This document shows, piece by piece, positions 1-8,191 of a stretch of DNA of 49,957 bases. The notes under the pieces are model-generated. The model saw only the letters and a program-made list of their open reading frames with translations, did no database searches and had not been told where the DNA came from. Location of the stretch: contig NZ_GL877878.1 in assembly GCF_000194155.1 (NCBI RefSeq), forward strand, positions 1,659,597 through 1,709,553. The letters are read 5' to 3'. The DNA comes from Saccharopolyspora spinosa NRRL 18395 (lineage in GTDB: Bacteria; Actinomycetota; Actinomycetes; Mycobacteriales; Pseudonocardiaceae). Within the stretch, counting starts at the first letter, position 1; the number at the start of each line of letters is the position of its first letter. Position numbers and translations under genes: made by a program.

Positions 1-1
1 C

Positions 2-1574
2 GAGCAGTACGTGCGGAGCATGCCGGTGGGTGTGGCTTTGCCGCTGATTTACCAGCGTGCCGACGGTAGTGCGCATGTGATCGTTGCGGTGCGTGCAGGA
101 GATGGCGATGGGGTGGATCCGCTGGATGCGCAGAAGGGGGAGGCCGCCGAGGCCGCTGATGTCCTGGCTGCGACCGGGATATGGGTGATTCCCGTGCCGA
201 GGTGGCGCTGAATCGGGAGGTGGTGTTGCCGGCAGGCGGTTTCGAGTTGCGCCGCGAGGGTGGGGGACCCGGGCCGCCCACGGCGGTGACAGGTCCGAAG
301 TGTCAGCCTCGCGTTGGGCAGGACGCAGGCACGAAGAGGACGCGGGAAGGGGAGGCTGGCGAGAGTTCCGGGGCGTCCAAGCGGCGGAAGGTGCAAGAAC
401 CCGCTGCTGGGAGTGGTTCCGGTAGTCAAGGTGGCGGGAGCTATGGGTCCGAGCCAACGGATCACGCAGCACAGCAAGACCTGCGGATTGCGGAGGGGAA
501 GCAGCAATGGCGGAAAGATAGCCGGACGTATCGCGAGGCGAGAAAGACCGCAGCTGACCTGGTCGCGGAGTTGAAGGGGAAGGGGCAGTTGGCTCCGGCG
601 GAGGAGGATGACCTAGCGACGCTCCAGCGGAAGGTGGAGCAGCGGAAGCAGCGAAAGCAGAAAGATAACGCGAAGCGGTACGGGGCGAGAAAGGACGCCG
701 CCGCCCGGGTTGCGAAGTTGGAAGAGTTGGAGAAGCAGGAGCGGTTACTCCGGAGCAGCAGGCCGAGCTCCGATTGCGGCGGGCAATAGTAATGGATGAT
801 AGGGAAGTGCATAGGTTGAATTACCATGCCTCGAAAAGGAAAAAGTGGGCTAAGGAAATCAAGGAGTTGGAGGCGTTGTCTCGGAGTACCGAGGTTGATG
901 ACGGATTTACTCCGTTGCAGGAGAAGATGGATGAGTTGGCTGATTTTCCGGAGTAGTTGAAGAAGGCGCGGGGGAGGCTGGCGGAAAAGAAGAAGAACCT
1001 CAATGAGCTGGGTCGGTTTGCGGACTTGGAGGCAAGTGGGCAGCAGGACGAGCAGGATGCAATGGTGCTGAGCGGGGTATCGGAGTCGGCTGGCGCTGAA
1101 CGGGAAGCGTCGCCGGTTGGGAGCGTCGATCTTGGTGCGTGGCTTGATCGCGAGCTGGCGGATTTGGATGTGTCTCGGGATACGGGTTCGGCGGAGCAGA
1201 GTGGGGCTGAACGGGACGCGTGGTCGTATGGGGGTGTTGATGTCGGTGGGCCGGTTGATGAGGTGGTGGGAGATTCAGGTGGGGAGGGGCGGACTGCGGC
1301 ATCCTCGTCCGTTTCGGACGAGGATCGGCAGGCGAGGTTGGAAGCGTTGCGGGAGTCGGATGCGGTTTTGCAGGCGGAGTGGGGGGAGACGCGGGAGGGG
1401 TTGGACGATGATGCTGGCCGCTACCGATCCGGCGATCTACCGGGGGCTGGATCGGTTGATGGGTGATCCGGATCTGCTGGGGATGACGACCAGACCAGGG
1501 ACGAGGGGCTCTGGCTGGAGAAGCTGGCGGCGTTCTTGGAGTTGTTGCCGCTGAGCGAGGGCGGGCCGGCGTAG
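2..1574 (+). pseudogene. Decayed papain-fold (Tox-PL-like) / coiled-coil toxin-like protein
   Basis: The window opens inside a reading frame (frame 2, to 211) whose end looks like the C-terminal half of a papain-like Tox-PL domain: a His in 'GSAHVIVAV' followed by 'DPLDAQKG', the usual His and Asp/Gln sites. Coding continues in frame 1 (181-789) as a basic linker ('KRTREG', 'SKRRKVQ') and a Lys/Arg/Glu-rich coiled coil ('AKRYGARKDAAARVAKLEEL'). It shifts near 745 to frame 3, where a TAG at 954-956 and a TGA at 1464-1466 interrupt it; the last stop is at 1572-1574. The tail has an acidic block 'VDLGAWLDRELADLDV' that recurs in diverged form at 3580-3630. Tox-PL domains are protein-glutamine deamidase/protease-like effector domains. 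At least two frameshifts and two stops make this a pseudogene unless the sequence is faulty. The 5' end lies outside the window. Confidence 0.55.
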
Positions 1575-1623
1575 GTGGTGCAGCTTTTCGCCTGGACACA
1601 CCCGTGGAAGTTGACTGGTCGCG

Positions 1624-1857
1624 TTGTCGGCTACTCGGCGCTGGTCGTGGACTTGCCCGTTCGCGGAGACCCGGCGGTTCCTGAAGGGTGTCGCTGATTC
1701 GGAATTCCGGAAGGCCAGCATGAGCCGTCCGGACAAGGATTGTGTATGTGTCGCTCGCCGGGATGGTTGGGTTGAGTTGTGTGATGCCAAGGCGGTGTTC
1801 GGCGTGTCGGAGGACCATTGGTTGGTGTTCGCTGCCGAGGAGTTCGACGCCTTTTAG
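1624..1857 (+). CDS. DUF397-domain small protein
   Basis: The last 50 residues match the DUF397 pattern of Pseudonocardiales: 'FRKASMSRPDKDCVCVARR' (the usual F-R-K-S-S...C-V-x-V-A block), then a region ending in 'EEFDAF'. DUF397 proteins are small, function is poorly known, and they often sit beside XRE regulators in actinomycetes, where they are linked to development. No XRE partner is visible here. The N-terminal 25 residues from the TTG start at 1624 do not look conserved, so the true start may be further downstream, or the gene may be a 5'-truncated copy placed after the broken toxin-like gene. Two cysteines lie close together in the core. Confidence 0.5.
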   Translation: MSATRRWSWTCPFAETRRFLKGVADSEFRKASMSRPDKDCVCVARRDGWVELCDAKAVFGVSEDHWLVFAAEEFDAF

Positions 1858-2136
1858 CCGTTGCTTGGGAGGGCTGTGCGGAGGGGCTGTGCTGTGTGAT
1901 CGGCGTGCCCATTTTCCGGGAGTTCCGGACCGGGTTGTCTGTTTGTGATCAGGATCAAAATATTGCTGTTCCGGCGCTAGTGCTGGCTGTGGGTGGTGTT
2001 TCTTGCGGGGAGGCCTGGTTGTGTGGGCGGGCAGGTTTGCCCGACGTTCGGGCAAGGTGTTTGGAGGCTGGGTGTGGTGGGTTCATAATGCGCTGGAAAT
2101 GGTGAAATGATCTGGTGGCTGAGGGGACTGCGTGGC

Positions 2137-3411
2137 ATGAACGAGCTCGCGGAGCGGGCACGCTCCTGGTTGCAGGACACCTATGGTCCGCGTGTGGTGT
2201 TGAGGGGTGAGGAGGCGATCCTCTCGACGGAGCGGGCCGCGTTCTTCGGTTGCGGCTACGTGGAATCCGACGAGCCGATGTTGGCGGCGACGATCTGCGT
2301 GCCTCGGGACGGGGCGGAGCCGTTTCCCGCGTCCAATGCCGGTCCGCTGGATGAGTCGATCAATGTGTCGGGGTCTGCGCCGGGGTCGTGGCGTTGGCGG
2401 GTCAACGCGGGTAACTGTGTGGTCGCCACGGATGCGGCGGTGAGTGGCTGGCCTGCGTCGGCGTTGCCGTGGGATCCGGCTGGTGAGGTGCCGGGTTGGT
2501 GGGATCGGATGCTGGCGTCGTATTTCCCGGATGCGGAGGTGGTGACCTGCGCGACGTGGGAGGAGGCGGCGGGGGCCATTGTGGACGGGGGTGTGGGGAC
2601 CCGGGCCGTGGTGTGGTTGCGTCGTCAGCTCGGCGGGCGTGAACTGGCCGGCCACCTGTTGTATGCCGATTATGCGGATGGCGCTGTGGTCTTTCTCGAC
2701 GGTCTACGGGGGACTGTCGCGGAGCGGAACGATGCCGAGGTGGCTGAGCTTGTGGTGGCGCGTTTCCAGCGTCGGCGGGGTGATTCGGTGGGTGGGTTGC
2801 TGCCGTGGGAGGTCGCGGCGGAGGAATTCGCTGGGGCTGTGGAGAAGGCGGAGGCGTGGCTGGCGTACCGCTATGACGGTGAGGTGGGGCTTGTCGGTGC
2901 TGATCCGGTCGATGAGACTGAGCGTGGCTGGTTGTTCGCGTGTACTACCCGGAGTTTCCGGGACAGTGGTGACTGGCGTGAGCAGATGCTGGATGCGGCT
3001 CTGGTGGTTCCGAAAGCGCCTGGTGAGCAGCCGTTCGGTTTGCCTAATCGTGATCCGTGGTCGTGGTTGGATGACTGGGATGCGGGGAAGCCGGGGTTGA
3101 TGCCGCCGCCGGAGCCTGGGCGGGCTGCGTGGTTTGGTCCGATGGTGGCGGAGCTGGGGCCTGTGGTCGGGGTGGGTGTTCATGAGCATTGGTTCGGGGT
3201 GTTGGAGGAGATCGCTTCTTTTCCGGTGCAGACCCAGGTGTTGGTGTGGTTGCGCAGGAGGGATGTCCGGGGCCGGGAGAGTGTCGGGCATTTGTTGGTG
3301 GCTGTGAACGATACTGATGGTGTCCGGCTTTTTGATCCGATGGACGGGCGTGCGCAGCCGCTTATCGAGACCGCACCGTTCGAACTCCGGGTCATGCGCT
3401 TTGGCTCGTGA
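2137..3411 (+). CDS. YrhB / papain-fold (Tox-PL-like) tandem-duplicated protein
   Basis: The 424-aa product is two YrhB-plus-papain-like units in tandem. Unit 1: a YrhB-like region (about 1-85, 'LAERARSWLQDTYG') and a Tox-PL-like domain (about 90-215) with Cys94 in 'NCVVATDA', His173 in 'GHLLYAD' and Asp188 in 'VVFLDGLRG'. Unit 2: a YrhB-like region (about 230-310, 'KAEAWLAYRYDG') and a degenerate papain-like region (about 330-424) that keeps His385 ('VGHLLVAV') and Asp400 ('LFDPMDG') but has no N-terminal Cys. YrhB/Imm35-like domains are linked to immunity in polymorphic-toxin loci; Tox-PL domains are effectors. There is no signal peptide. ATG 2137 is chosen because GAGGGG sits 10 bases upstream and the YrhB domain starts there; ATG 2107 is an alternative. 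The gene is intact, unlike its neighbours on both sides. Whether it is toxin, immunity protein or a domesticated pair is open. Confidence 0.6.
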   Translation: MNELAERARSWLQDTYGPRVVLRGEEAILSTERAAFFGCGYVESDEPMLAATICVPRDGAEPFPASNAGPLDESINVSGSAPGSWRWRVNAGNCVVATDAAVSGWPASALPWDPAGEVPGWWDRMLASYFPDAEVVTCATWEEAAGAIVDGGVGTRAVVWLRRQLGGRELAGHLLYADYADGAVVFLDGLRGTVAERNDAEVAELVVARFQRRRGDSVGGLLPWEVAAEEFAGAVEKAEAWLAYRYDGEVGLVGADPVDETERGWLFACTTRSFRDSGDWREQMLDAALVVPKAPGEQPFGLPNRDPWSWLDDWDAGKPGLMPPPEPGRAAWFGPMVAELGPVVGVGVHEHWFGVLEEIASFPVQTQVLVWLRRRDVRGRESVGHLLVAVNDTDGVRLFDPMDGRAQPLIETAPFELRVMRFGS

Positions 3412-3903
3412 GTACCGGTCGAAGGTGCCGGGGCGGGGGCAGAAGAAGAAGGACCGGGACGTGACGGAGACCGGGGTGGGTGGCCCCGTGATAGGGCGGG
3501 GTGTGGGGCCGGATGAGATGTCGGCGCCGGAGGGGATGTCGGGGTGGACTGGGGCTGATCAAGTCGACTGGGACGTGTGGTCGGCTGACGTCGATCTGGA
3601 TGCGTGGCTTGCTCGGGCGGTGGCGGATGTAGATGGGGTGCAGGTTCCGCAGGGTGCCGCGGATGCTGGGGTGATGCTGGGCGCGGATGCCTATGAGGGC
3701 CGACGGATCAGGCAGCACAGCAGGACCAGAGTGCGGAGCGGAAACCGAAACAGAAGGAAAAGAACGCGAAGAGTTACCAGGCGAGAAAGGCTGCTGCCGC
3801 CCGTGGGCGTTGAAGGAGCAGGGGCCGTTGACTGGGGAGCAGACGGTGGAGTTGGCGGAGCTCCAACCGAAGGTGGCGCATTGGCAGAAACGGAAGGAAG
3901 GGT
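3402..3903 (+). pseudogene. Second, broken coiled-coil toxin-like module
   Basis: Coding starts at a TTG that overlaps the end of the preceding gene ('REYRSKVPGRGQKKKDRD') and runs in frame 2 through an acidic block 'VDLDAWLARAVADVDGV'. This block is clearly related to the one at 1120-1175. Near 3710 the frame shifts to a coiled coil ('AKSYQARKAAAARGR') and shifts again near 3810 to 'LTGEQTVELAELQPKVAHWQ'. Both match the repeat style of the coiled coil at 600-745. The reading frame is lost where the IS256 end begins. I read it as a second copy of the same module, cut by the insertion sequence. Confidence 0.5.
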
Positions 3904-4040
3904 GGGGCTGTCAAGTTTTCGGTGTAACTGTTGATTTCGGTTCTATCGGCGTCCGGCGGACAGGCGTCCGTCGAAGGTGATCTCGAAGGCGTTGAGGGCC
4001 TTCTTCCAGCGGTTGGACCAGCGCTTGCGGCCGGAAGGCC
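3904..4040 (-). mobile_element. IS256-family 3' end (transposase C-terminus and terminal repeat)
   Basis: On the minus strand the sequence encodes the hallmark IS256 transposase C-terminus, 'RKRWSNRWKKALNAFEITF' then 'DGRLSAGRR' and a TAG stop near 3950, followed by the terminal inverted repeat ending in CTTGACAGCCCC (3904-3930). Only about the last 30 codons remain. The rest of the transposase has been replaced by the tetR remnant starting near 4041. The outward end of the element is kept. See the matching 5' half at 13068-13430. Confidence 0.8.
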
Positions 4041-4689
4041 GAAGCCGCCCGTGTTGCGGAGCCCCGTGGTCGGCCCCAGGCTGCCGACCGGGGCCACGTC
4101 ACCGCCACCGCGCTCCGCCTGCTTGACGACACCGGGCTCGACGCACTCACCATGAGAAAACTTGGCGACGGCGGTCGGCGTCCAGGTGGGCACGCTGTAC
4201 GGCTACTTTCCGACAAAGCGGGCGCTGCTGACCGCGATGGCCGAGGCGATGCTGGATGGCTGTCGTGACGCGGCAGAGGGAGTGACTCGGCCGCGTGAGC
4301 GAGTATGGGCACTGATGAGAAGTCTCCGCGCCGCCCTCTTGTCCTATCGCGACGGGGCGCGGGTACACGCGGGTACACATGCCACCGGGCCGAACACCCT
4401 GGGATTCGCCGAAGCCCTCGGCATCGCCTTGCGAGAGGCTGGGCTCGACGCTTCGGCAGCGACCAAGACCGCGCACTTGCTCCTTCACTTCACGACGGGT
4501 CATGTCATCGAGGAACAAGCGGCGAGCCAGCCGGGCCCGGAATTGTCCGCCGAGGTCGACAGCTTGCGCCAAGCGATCCGGTACGGCGAATATCCGCATC
4601 TTGCCGAGGTCCAGGATCGGTTGACGGGAATGGATCTGAGCGAGTTGTTCGAGCAGGGCTTGCGGTTGCTTACCGCGGAGCTGTCCTGA
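4041..4689 (+). pseudogene. TetR-family regulator, 5'-truncated and frameshifted
   Basis: Frame 3 (from about 4041) carries a typical TetR N-terminal helix region ('GRPQAADRGHVTATALRLL', 'GLDALTMRKL'). At 4157-4162 one base too many moves the reading into frame 1, which completes the helix-turn-helix ('ATAVGVQVGTLYGYF') and a tetracycline-repressor-like C-terminal domain ending at 4689. No start codon remains, because the IS256 end abuts the N-terminus. A shortened protein could start at 4162 but would lack the first two HTH helices. TetR repressors normally control a neighbouring transporter or enzyme gene; no obvious target is left here. Confidence 0.75.
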
Positions 4690-4831
4690 CGAACCGCTAT
4701 CCGGTGTGTTGCTCACGATGGCTTGCCAGGAGGTCGGCGTTCTCCGTCGTTCGCCGATATCGTCGGCGCGCTCGGGATCAGTGAATCCACCGCGCGCACC
4801 TCGCCCGCGACAGCCTGCGAGCGGTCACCTC

Positions 4832-4866
4832 GTGGAACCCGCCGCTCGACGAGCGGCGGGTTCCAC
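4832..4866. terminator. Perfect 16-bp hairpin
   Basis: Arms 4832-4847 and 4851-4866 are exact reverse complements (GTGGAACCCGCCGCTC and its complement) with a 3-base loop. It lies between the tetR remnant and the convergent SCP2-like gene, so it can end transcription from both sides. No U-tract follows, which is common in actinomycetes. Confidence 0.7.
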
Positions 4867-4933
4867 CTGGCGCTGCGCCCGGCCGAGGCTGTCCACCTAC
4901 GGGATGCCTTGCCCGGCCGGTACCGCTGTGGAG

Positions 4934-5329
4934 TCAATCCGGGAAGGTGGTTTCGAGGGTCGCCACCTTTCTGGCGATGGCGAACTGCTTGCCGATCGCC
5001 GCCATCAGGGACTCGATATCCCCATCGGTGGTCAGGCCGTCGTCGGCGGGTTGCCCGGTGCGGCGGCTGTGCTCCATCGCGGTCAGCGCCGCGCGCCAGT
5101 CACCGCGAAGCACCACATCCGCGTCCGGGGCGGGTGTGAGCGCGAAGGTCGTACCGCCGGGGCTGAACCGTAGTTGCCAGTGGACGGTCGCACCGTCCAC
5201 CGGGCCGTCGGTGAGTTCGTACACGAGCACGTACTCGCGCGGCAGTTCCGCCGCCGCGGCTGCCACTTCCTTGGAACGGGCGAGCAAGTCGTTCATCGCC
5301 TCGATGTGCTCCTGCGACATGAACTCCAC
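4934..5329 (-). CDS. SCP2 sterol-transfer-family protein
   Basis: The 131-aa product fits the SCP2 lipid-binding fold: an N-terminal helix, 'YVLVYELTDGPVDGATVHWQ' (beta strands), 'DADVVLRGDW' (the conserved strand/turn) and a C-terminal 'GDIESLMAAIGKQFAIARK' helix pair. SCP2-like proteins bind hydrophobic ligands in a tunnel in the cytosol; no enzyme domain is fused here. GTG at 5329 lies 6 bases after GGAGG and is the best start. GTG 5332 and ATG 5320 are alternatives. It is transcribed away from the FAD oxidoreductase remnant, with about 180 bases between. Ligand and pathway cannot be read from the context. Confidence 0.75.
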   Translation of the reverse strand: MEFMSQEHIEAMNDLLARSKEVAAAAAELPREYVLVYELTDGPVDGATVHWQLRFSPGGTTFALTPAPDADVVLRGDWRAALTAMEHSRRTGQPADDGLTTDGDIESLMAAIGKQFAIARKVATLETTFPD

Positions 5330-5513
5330 CACAGACCTCCGAATTCACCGTCTGACCACAGCCATTCTCGCCACCTCGGCTGGCACCGCGCAATCGACGA
5401 TCGTCGCGTCGGCCAGGCTCCGGACGTGACGCTTGACGGCTGTTCCCGGGCCACCGGCGGATCAGACCGGAGCCGCCCGCGAGGGAGGGACGAACGCAGG
5501 GAGGGCGGGAAGT

Positions 5514-6807
5514 ATGAGCTCGGAAGTCGGCGCGGATGTTGTGGTGCTCGGCGCGGGGGTGATCGGCTCGGCGATCGCGCTCGAGCTGGCCAGGACGGCC
5601 CGCCGGGTCGTCGTCGTGGACCGGGGGAGCGGGGCCGGGCAGGGCTCGACCAGCGCGTCGAGCGCCGTGGCGCGGTACAACTTCTCCACCCTCGCCGGGG
5701 TGACCGCGGCCTGGGAGGCGCACTACAGCTGGACGGCGTGGGCCAAGCACCTCGGCCACGACGTCGGGCACCTCGCCCGGTTTGAGCGCAGCGGCATGAT
5801 CGTGCTCGACGTGGACGCGGTGCCCCGCTCCGGCTGGCTGCCGCTGTTCGACCAGGTCGGCGTGCCGTACGAGGAGTGGGACGCCCGGACGCTGGCCGAA
5901 CGGGTGCCCGGCATCGACGTGGGCCGGTGCTGGCCGCCCAGGCGGATCGACGACGACCGCTTCTGGACGGACCCGCGGGGCACGCTCGGCGCGGTCCACA
6001 CCCCGGACGCCGGGTACGTCACCGACCCCCAGCTGGCCGCGCGCAACCTCGCCGACGCAGCAGCCGCCGAAGTGCCGAGTTCCGCTTCCGCAGCACCGTG
6101 ACGGCCGTCGAATCCGCTGGTGGCCGGGTCACCGCGGTCGTGCTCGCGGACGGTACGAGGATCTCCGCGCCGGTCGTGGTGAACGCTGCGGGCCCGTGGT
6201 CGGGCCGGCTGAACGAGCTGGCCGGCGTCGGCGCGGACTTCACCGTCGGCGTGCGGTCGATGCGGCAGGAGGTCGCCCACGTGCTCGCGCCCGAGGGCTA
6301 CCGCGGCCCCGCGGTCGCCGACGTGGACCTGGGCACGTACTTCCGCGGTGAGGTCGGCGGCGGGCTGCTCGTCGGCGGCACCGATCCGGACTGAGATCCG
6401 CTCCAGTGGCTGGACGATCCGCACGAGGCGAACCTCAAGCCGACGATGGCGGTGTTCGAGGCCCAGGTGACGCGGGCGGCGCGGCGGCTGTCCGGGCTGC
6501 GGGTGCCGAACCGGGCCCGCGGTGTCGTGGGCGTCTACGACGTCGCCGACGACTGGACCCCGATTTACGACCGCACCGAGCTGGCCGGTTTCTACGTCGC
6601 GATCGGCGCCAGCGGCAACCAGTTCAAGAACGCCCCGGTGGTCGGCAGGCTGATGGCTGCGCTGGTCGACCAGGTCGAGGCGGGCGCCGACCACGACCGC
6701 GAGCCGGTGCGGTACCGGGGCCCGCACACCGGCCTGGACATCGACCCCGGCAGCTTCTCCCGCAGCGGCCGCGCAACACCGGCAGCTCCGGCACGGTGCT
6801 GGGCTGA
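5514..6807 (+). pseudogene. FAD-dependent oxidoreductase (DAO family), three lesions
   Basis: The start at ATG 5514 follows GGGAGGGCGGG. The product begins with a Rossmann FAD-binding motif ('VVVLGAGVIGSAIALELA') and 'GSTSASSAVARYNFS', as in glycine/sarcosine/D-amino-acid oxidase relatives. It breaks three times: a frameshift near 6070, a TGA at 6392-6394 where the reading is 'GTDPD-stop-DPLQWLDDP' (probably a former Trp codon), and a second frameshift near 6768 before 'NTGSSGTVLG' and the stop at 6807. The pieces together cover a full-length enzyme, including the C-terminal 'FYVAIGASGNQFKNAPVVG' FAD contact. The substrate is probably an amine or amino acid, from family alone. It is followed by a PucR-like regulator and the S9/DUF885 pair, suggesting one former catabolic unit. 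Confidence 0.8.
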
Positions 6808-6862
6808 CCCTCGCGCGGTCTACCTTGGACGGGCAGGTGGTGACCGGAGCGGAGGGGATGAC

Positions 6863-8071
6863 ATGGCGGACGGCGGTCTTCAGTCCATTGTGGAGGAATT
6901 CGCCGAGCGGTTGCGGCGCTCGGTCGCGATCGACGACCCGTCGATCCGGCTGCTCGCCGCGAGCCGCCACTTCGGGGACGAGGACCAGGTCCGGGTCGGG
7001 TCCGTGCTCAACCGGGCGGTCGATCCGGAGCTGGCCGACCGGGTGCTCTCACTGGGCATCGCCGGCTGGGCCGCACCCGGCGTGACGACCGTCGAAGGCG
7101 CGCTGCCCCGGCTGTGCGTGCCGGTGCGCTGCAACGGCATGCTGCTGGGTTACCTGTGGCTGATCGACGAGTTCGCCGACCGCGAGACGACCGCCGCGGC
7201 GGAGGCGGCGGCCACCGCGGGCACGGTGCTCTACCGCCGCCTGCTGCTGCACGAACGCTGGAAGGCGAGGCAGGAAGGCATTCTGCGGGAACTCGTCTCC
7301 TCCGATGCCGCCGTGCGGGCCCAAGCGGTCGAGGACCTGCTCGCCGAGAAGTTGGTTCGGCGACGACTGCATGCGGTTCACCGTGCTCGCCGTGTAGTGC
7401 CGGGTCACGCACACGACGTCGGCTCCGCAACAGGTCGCCTTCGAGGCCGCGATCGAGCGCGGCATCCGCACGATGGGTGACGACGCCACGTTGATGGTGG
7501 CCAACCGATCGCGTGGATCCTGCTGATCCAGCGCCGTTCGCCGTCCAGGGCACTGGTGGATTCCCTCGCCGACCGGATCACCGGCCGCTTCCGCGGGCTC
7601 ACCGGCGACAGCGTCCGCCTGGTGTTCGGCCTGGGCGGCACCGTGGGCAAGCTCGACGCCGTCGTCACCTCGTACCAGCAGGCGTTGCTGGCGGCCCGCG
7701 CCGCGATGCTGCTCCCGAGCGTCGGCGAACTCGCTCGATGGGGTGAACTGGGCCCGTACAAGCTGCTGCTGAAACTGCCCGTGGACGAACTGCGGAACAC
7801 GTCCCAGGTACCGGCGCTGGTCGCGCTGGAGAACGAGGACAACCACCACGTCCTGATCGACACCCTGACCGTTTTCTTCGACCACGGCGACAACATCCAG
7901 CGCAGCGTGGACGCCCTGAGCATCCACCGCGCCACGCTGTACCAGCGCCTCAAGCGCGTCGAGCAGATCACCGGCTGCAGCTTCGACAACGGCGACGACC
8001 GGCTCATGCTGCACCTCGGCCTCAAGCTCCGCGCTATCACCACCGCGTACCGCGACCACTTCGGCGGCTGA
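6863..8071 (+). pseudogene. PucR/CdaR-type transcriptional regulator, broken
   Basis: ATG 6863 follows GGAGGGG. The N-terminal part runs intact to about 7350 ('LVSSDAAVRAQAVEDLLAEK'). A frameshift near 7352, a TAG near 7396 and another frameshift near 7505 break the central GGDEF-like/CdaR region. The C-terminal part ('DGDNIQRSVDALSIHRATLY' region, 7880-7960) is the PucR helix-turn-helix with the usual H-R/N-T-L-x-x-R-L pattern. Such proteins activate nearby catabolic genes in response to a substrate. Its position between the FAD oxidoreductase remnant and the S9 peptidase suggests it once controlled this set; the intact downstream pair may now lack its regulator. Confidence 0.8.
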
Positions 8072-8191
8072 ACCCCGGAACCGGACGACGAACGTCGAAC
8101 GCCCCCGGCACAAGAGGCGACGTTTGCCGATCGTGATTGTCGGTGGTCTTCGGCACCATGGGCCTCGTAGCCACCAGTGAGGAGACGAGCC

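Noticed and set aside
1000..2055. A 351-codon minus-strand open frame in the toxin-like region
   Set aside because: Pro/His/Arg-rich shadow; the plus strand shows coiled-coil and DUF397 coding signals.
4705..4820. Short plus-strand reading 'SFADIVGALGISESTART' that resembles a helix-turn-helix
   Set aside because: Too short, no start or ribosome-binding site, and no continuation past the hairpin at 4832.
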